DNA from: Sphingomonas sp. CCH9-E2
GTDB lineage: Bacteria; Pseudomonadota; Alphaproteobacteria; Sphingomonadales; Sphingomonadaceae
Direction of reading: 5' to 3'
Assembly (NCBI RefSeq): GCF_001557215.1
Contig: NZ_LSJM01000014.1
Location: 1 to 8,635, forward strand
DNA length: 8,635 nt
The position numbers and the translations under genes were made by a program. A model generated the notes under the pieces. That model was not told where the DNA came from and searched no databases. It saw nothing but the letters and a program-made list of their open reading frames with translations. Below are positions 5,992 through 8,635 of the stretch, piece after piece (positions within the stretch are counted from its first letter, which is position 1; each line of letters starts with the position of its first letter).

Positions 5992-6827
5992 TGCGCCGCG
6001 CCGGCATCCTGCTGGCGATCGCGGCCATGGCGCTGCCGGTTTCGGCCGGCAGCGCTCCGCCGCCGCGTGCGCAGGCCGCACTGCCGATGCGGGTGATGTC
6101 GATCAACCAGTGCACCGATCAGCTGGTGCTGATGCTGTTGCCGCCCGAGCGGATCGCGTCGGTCACCTGGCTGTCGCGCGATCCGCTGCTGTCACTGATG
6201 GCGGCGCGGGCGCGCGGCGTGGCGGTCAATCGCGGCGAGATCGAGGATGTGGTGCGGCAGCAGCCCGACCTGATCGTCGCCGACAGCTTCGGCTCGGCGG
6301 CGACGCGTGCGGCGCTGCGCCGCTTCGGCTTTCCGATGGTCGAGGTCGCGCAGCCGCAGAGCTTCGACGAGATCCGCGCCACGGTCCGTACCCTCGCCGC
6401 GCAGCTGGGCACGGTCGAGCGCGGCGAGGCGCTGATCGCGGGGATGGACGCGCGGCTTGCCGAGCTGGCGCGCCGCCCTGCCCTCAATCTGCGTGTGGCG
6501 TCGTGGAGCGGCGACGGGCTCTCGCGCGGCGAGGGCGCGCTGTATGACGCGGTGCTCGACGCGGCGGGTGCGCGCAATGCGGTGAAGGACGGCGTCGCGG
6601 GCACCGATGTCGAGGCGTTGCTGGCGCTGAACCCCGATATTCTGGTCGCGCCCGTCGGTGGCGTCGTCGGTCAGAGCCTGCGCGATCGTGTGGCGCGGCA
6701 TCCGCTGGTGCGGCGGCAATGGGCCGGGCGGCAGGTCAGCGTCAGCCCGCGCGCCTATATCTGCGGCACGCCGCTGATCGCCGAGGCGGCGGCCGATCTG
6801 CGCGCCCAGCTGGAGGCGGCGCGATGA
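5991..6827 (+). CDS. btuF: Periplasmic cobalamin-binding protein BtuF of the ABC transporter
   Basis: Encodes 278 residues of the helical-backbone (cluster A-II) binding-protein class that delivers B12 to BtuCD. Residues 1 to about 22 (MRRAGILLAIAAMALPVSAG...) form a Sec signal peptide without a lipobox cysteine, so the product should be soluble in the periplasm. Family features: MRVMSINQCTDQLVLMLLPPERIASVTWLSRDP at the start of the N-terminal lobe, IEDVVRQQPDLIVADSFGS, the long connecting helix (about 120-150), and in the C-terminal lobe VEALLALNPDILVAP and HPLVRRQWAGRQV. The ATG at 5991 shares its A with the btuB stop (TGATG); an in-frame GTG lies one codon earlier. No Shine-Dalgarno sequence is clear, so coupling to btuB is likely. 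Binding proteins of this class also carry haem or siderophores; B12 is inferred from the operon. Confidence 0.88.
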   Translation: MRRAGILLAIAAMALPVSAGSAPPPRAQAALPMRVMSINQCTDQLVLMLLPPERIASVTWLSRDPLLSLMAARARGVAVNRGEIEDVVRQQPDLIVADSFGSAATRAALRRFGFPMVEVAQPQSFDEIRATVRTLAAQLGTVERGEALIAGMDARLAELARRPALNLRVASWSGDGLSRGEGALYDAVLDAAGARNAVKDGVAGTDVEALLALNPDILVAPVGGVVGQSLRDRVARHPLVRRQWAGRQVSVSPRAYICGTPLIAEAAADLRAQLEAAR

Positions 6828-7810
6828 GCGGGCGGTTGCTGATCCCGGTGCTGGTGGTGCTGACGCTGTTGCTCGGGCTGATCTCGCTCGGCATCGGTAC
6901 GCTGGGGCTCGACTATGCCGGATGGCTGGGCGGCGAGACCAGCGGGACGGCGCGACTGACCGGGGTGGTGATCACCGAAATTCGCCTGCCGCGCATGCTG
7001 CTCGGCGTGCTGACCGGGGCGATCCTCGGCCTGTCGGGCGCGGTGTTGCAGGGGTTGCTGCGCAATCCGCTGGCCGAGCCGGGGCTGCTTGGTATTTCGG
7101 GCGGGGCGTCGCTGGGTGCAGTCATTGCGATCTATTACGGGCTGGCGGCGGTCGCGCCGCTGGCCGCGCCGCTGGCGGGACTTGCCGGAGCGATGGCGGC
7201 GGGGTTTGCGGCACTGCTGCTCGCGCGCGGCGGGGGGACGCTGGCGCTGATCCTTGCTGGCGCTGCGATTTCGAGCCTGGCCGGAGCGGGCATCAGCCTC
7301 GCGCTCAACCTCGCGCCCAATCCCTATGCGGCCTATGAGATCATGACCTGGCTGATGGGGTCGCTCGCCAATCGCGGGTGGGAGGAGGTCCTGCTCGCCG
7401 CGCCACTGATCGTGGTTGGTGGAGCCGCGCTGCTGGCCACCGCGCGGTCGCTGGATGCGCTGGCGCTAGGCGAATTGCAGGCCGAAAGCCTGGGCGTCGA
7501 TGTGCGGCACACGCGGCTGCTGGCGCTTGCGGGCACCGGGCTTGGCGTGGGCGCGGCGACGGCGGTGGTCGGGACGATCGGCTTTATCGGGCTGGTCGCG
7601 CCGCATCTGGTGCGCCCCTTCGTCGGGCATCGCCCGGGCGCGACGTTGGTCCCGGCGGCACTGGCGGGCGCGGCGATGCTGACTGCGGCCGATATCGCGA
7701 CGCGGCTGATCCGGCTCGACAGCCCGATCCATTTGGGGGTGTTCACGGCTTTGGTCGGCGCGCCCTTCTTCCTGTGGCTGGTGCTGCGGATGCGGAGCCG
7801 GACGCCATGA
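6824..7810 (+). CDS. btuC: Cobalamin ABC transporter permease BtuC (FecCD family)
   Basis: Encodes 328 residues, against 326 for E. coli BtuC, and is strongly hydrophobic throughout with about ten predicted membrane helices. Two copies would form the inner-membrane channel docking BtuF outside and BtuD inside. FecCD-family landmarks are EIRLPRMLLGVLTGAILGLSGAVLQGLLRNPLAEPGLLGISGGASLGA (52-99), the ESLGVDVRHTRLLALA segment (221-236), and the cytoplasmic coupling region GTIGFIGLVAPHLVRPFVGHRP (250-271), followed by AADIATRLI and the C-terminal PIHLGVFTALVGAPFFLWLV. The start overlaps the btuF stop as ATGA, with a good GGAGG 7 bases upstream at 6812-6816. The family also includes iron-siderophore and haem permeases, so specificity comes from context. 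Confidence 0.92.
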   Translation: MSGRLLIPVLVVLTLLLGLISLGIGTLGLDYAGWLGGETSGTARLTGVVITEIRLPRMLLGVLTGAILGLSGAVLQGLLRNPLAEPGLLGISGGASLGAVIAIYYGLAAVAPLAAPLAGLAGAMAAGFAALLLARGGGTLALILAGAAISSLAGAGISLALNLAPNPYAAYEIMTWLMGSLANRGWEEVLLAAPLIVVGGAALLATARSLDALALGELQAESLGVDVRHTRLLALAGTGLGVGAATAVVGTIGFIGLVAPHLVRPFVGHRPGATLVPAALAGAAMLTAADIATRLIRLDSPIHLGVFTALVGAPFFLWLVLRMRSRTP

Positions 7811-8574
7811 CCGCGCTCACCCTTGAAGCGATCACGCTGAAGCGCGGCGGAAGGCTGGTGCTCGATAGCGTCGATGTCGCGTTCGCGGCGGGGCGGCTGA
7901 CAGCCGTGATCGGTCCCAATGGTGCGGGCAAGTCGAGCCTGCTGGAGGTCGCGGCGGGGCTGCTCAAGCCGGAGCGCGGCGATGTGCGACTTGGCGATAC
8001 TCCCCTGAGCGCGCTGCGGCGACAGGAGCTGGCGCTGCGGCGGGCGTATCTGCCGCAGCGGGTCGGGGTGGATTGGCCGATCAGTGTCGAGCGCGTGGTT
8101 GCGCTGGGCCTGCTGCCCCAGCTTCCGGCGTTCGGCGGGCTGCCTGCGGCGTTGCTTCCCGCAATCGACCGCGCGCTGGAGGAGTGCGACCTGATTGCGC
8201 TGCGCGACCGCCCGGCGACCGATCTGTCGGGGGGCGAGCTGGCCCGTGTGCTGCTCGCGCGCGCGATCGTGGGCGATCCCGAGCTGCTCATCGTGGATGA
8301 GCCCACCGCCGACCTCGACCCGCGCCACGCGATCGACGCCGCGCGGCGGCTGCGCGCGCGGGCCGATGCGGGGCGGACGGTGGTGATGGCGATCCACGAT
8401 ATCGACCTCGCCTTCCGCTTTGCCGACGATGTGGTCGCGGTGCGGGAGGGACGGATTATCGCCGCCGGACCGACCGAAGAAGTGATGCGCGAGCAGACGC
8501 TGTCCGCGCTTTACGACGTGCAGGTGCGCATCGTCCGCGACGAATATGGGCCGACCATCCGCTTCCTCGATTAG
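7807..8574 (+). CDS. btuD: Cobalamin ABC transporter ATP-binding protein BtuD
   Basis: Encodes 255 residues, the size of BtuD/FepC/HmuV-type ATPases. All nucleotide-binding motifs are intact: Walker A GPNGAGKS (36-43), Q-loop LPQR with Q84, signature LSGGE (140-144), Walker B LLIVDEP with D164 and E165, D-loop TADLD (167-171), and H-loop AIHD with H197. A dimer would power BtuC from the cytoplasmic face. The start overlaps the btuC stop as ATGA, with GGAG 9 bases upstream (7794-7797). A haem or siderophore role cannot be excluded from this protein alone, but the riboswitch and btuB argue for B12. It is the last gene in view; whether the operon continues past the repeat at 8585 cannot be seen. 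Confidence 0.92.
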   Translation: MTALTLEAITLKRGGRLVLDSVDVAFAAGRLTAVIGPNGAGKSSLLEVAAGLLKPERGDVRLGDTPLSALRRQELALRRAYLPQRVGVDWPISVERVVALGLLPQLPAFGGLPAALLPAIDRALEECDLIALRDRPATDLSGGELARVLLARAIVGDPELLIVDEPTADLDPRHAIDAARRLRARADAGRTVVMAIHDIDLAFRFADDVVAVREGRIIAAGPTEEVMREQTLSALYDVQVRIVRDEYGPTIRFLD

Positions 8575-8584
8575 CCAGCCCAAA

Positions 8585-8635
8585 TCCTCCCCCGCCAGGG
8601 GGAGGTGGCACGCGCAGCGTGACGGAGGGGGAGGA
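8585..8635. repeat. CT/GA-rich intergenic hairpin repeat of sphingomonad type (cut by window edge)
   Basis: Ten bases after the btuD stop comes CCTCCCCC-GCCA-GGGGGAGG (8586-8605), a perfect 8-bp stem with a tetraloop, then CACGC-GCA-GCGTG (8609-8621), a 5-bp stem, then GGAGGGGGAGGA, which could also pair with the first CT-rich arm. I recognise this arrangement as a short repeat scattered between genes in sphingomonad and related genomes. Its place right behind the operon suggests it may also protect the mRNA 3' end or aid termination, but no T-run follows on the plus strand. Confidence 0.7.

Noticed and set aside
1..8635. CRISPR array, tRNA, rRNA, insertion sequence or prophage genes
   Set aside because: No spaced direct repeats, tRNA-like cloverleaf, rRNA segment, transposase or phage protein was seen on either strand.

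Overview
The window is GC-rich alphaproteobacterial chromosome, most likely from a sphingomonad (Sphingomonas or a close relative). Three things point there: an imuA-imuB-dnaE2 SOS mutagenesis cassette, a LexA operator of the direct-repeat type GTTC-N7-GTTC used by Alphaproteobacteria, and at the right edge a CT/GA-rich hairpin repeat of a kind I know from sphingomonad intergenic DNA. This assignment rests on pattern memory, not on a search.

Left part (1-2886, minus strand): the damage-inducible translesion cassette, read right to left as imuA (RecA-like accessory protein), imuB (catalytically dead Y-family polymerase) and dnaE2 (error-prone C-family polymerase, cut by the window edge after 217 residues). 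imuA and imuB overlap by 95 bases; imuB and dnaE2 overlap by 4. A single LexA box (2889-2903) lies directly in front of imuA and covers the best -10 candidate, so the cassette looks like one SOS-controlled unit, possibly with a leaderless first gene.

Middle (2887-3556): a 112-base divergent intergenic region, then one plus-strand gene for a DUF1993-family protein of unknown function.

Right part (3557-8635, plus strand): a vitamin B12 uptake operon. A putative promoter carries a perfect 20-bp A+T palindrome and is followed by a well-formed cobalamin riboswitch (about 3660-3865) and a long expression platform of about 190 bases. Then come btuB (outer-membrane TonB-dependent receptor), btuF (periplasmic binding protein), btuC (inner-membrane permease) and btuD (ATPase). 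Each gene overlaps the next by 1 to 4 bases. Together they would carry corrinoids across both membranes, with expression shut down when B12 is plentiful.

I do not see a wholly new system here. The most interesting points are regulatory: the palindrome inside the presumed btu promoter, which suggests a second control layer above the riboswitch; a possible long-range pairing between the 5' leader and the btuB start codon; the LexA box on the imuA -10 and start; and the loss of metal-binding histidines in the DnaE2 PHP domain.
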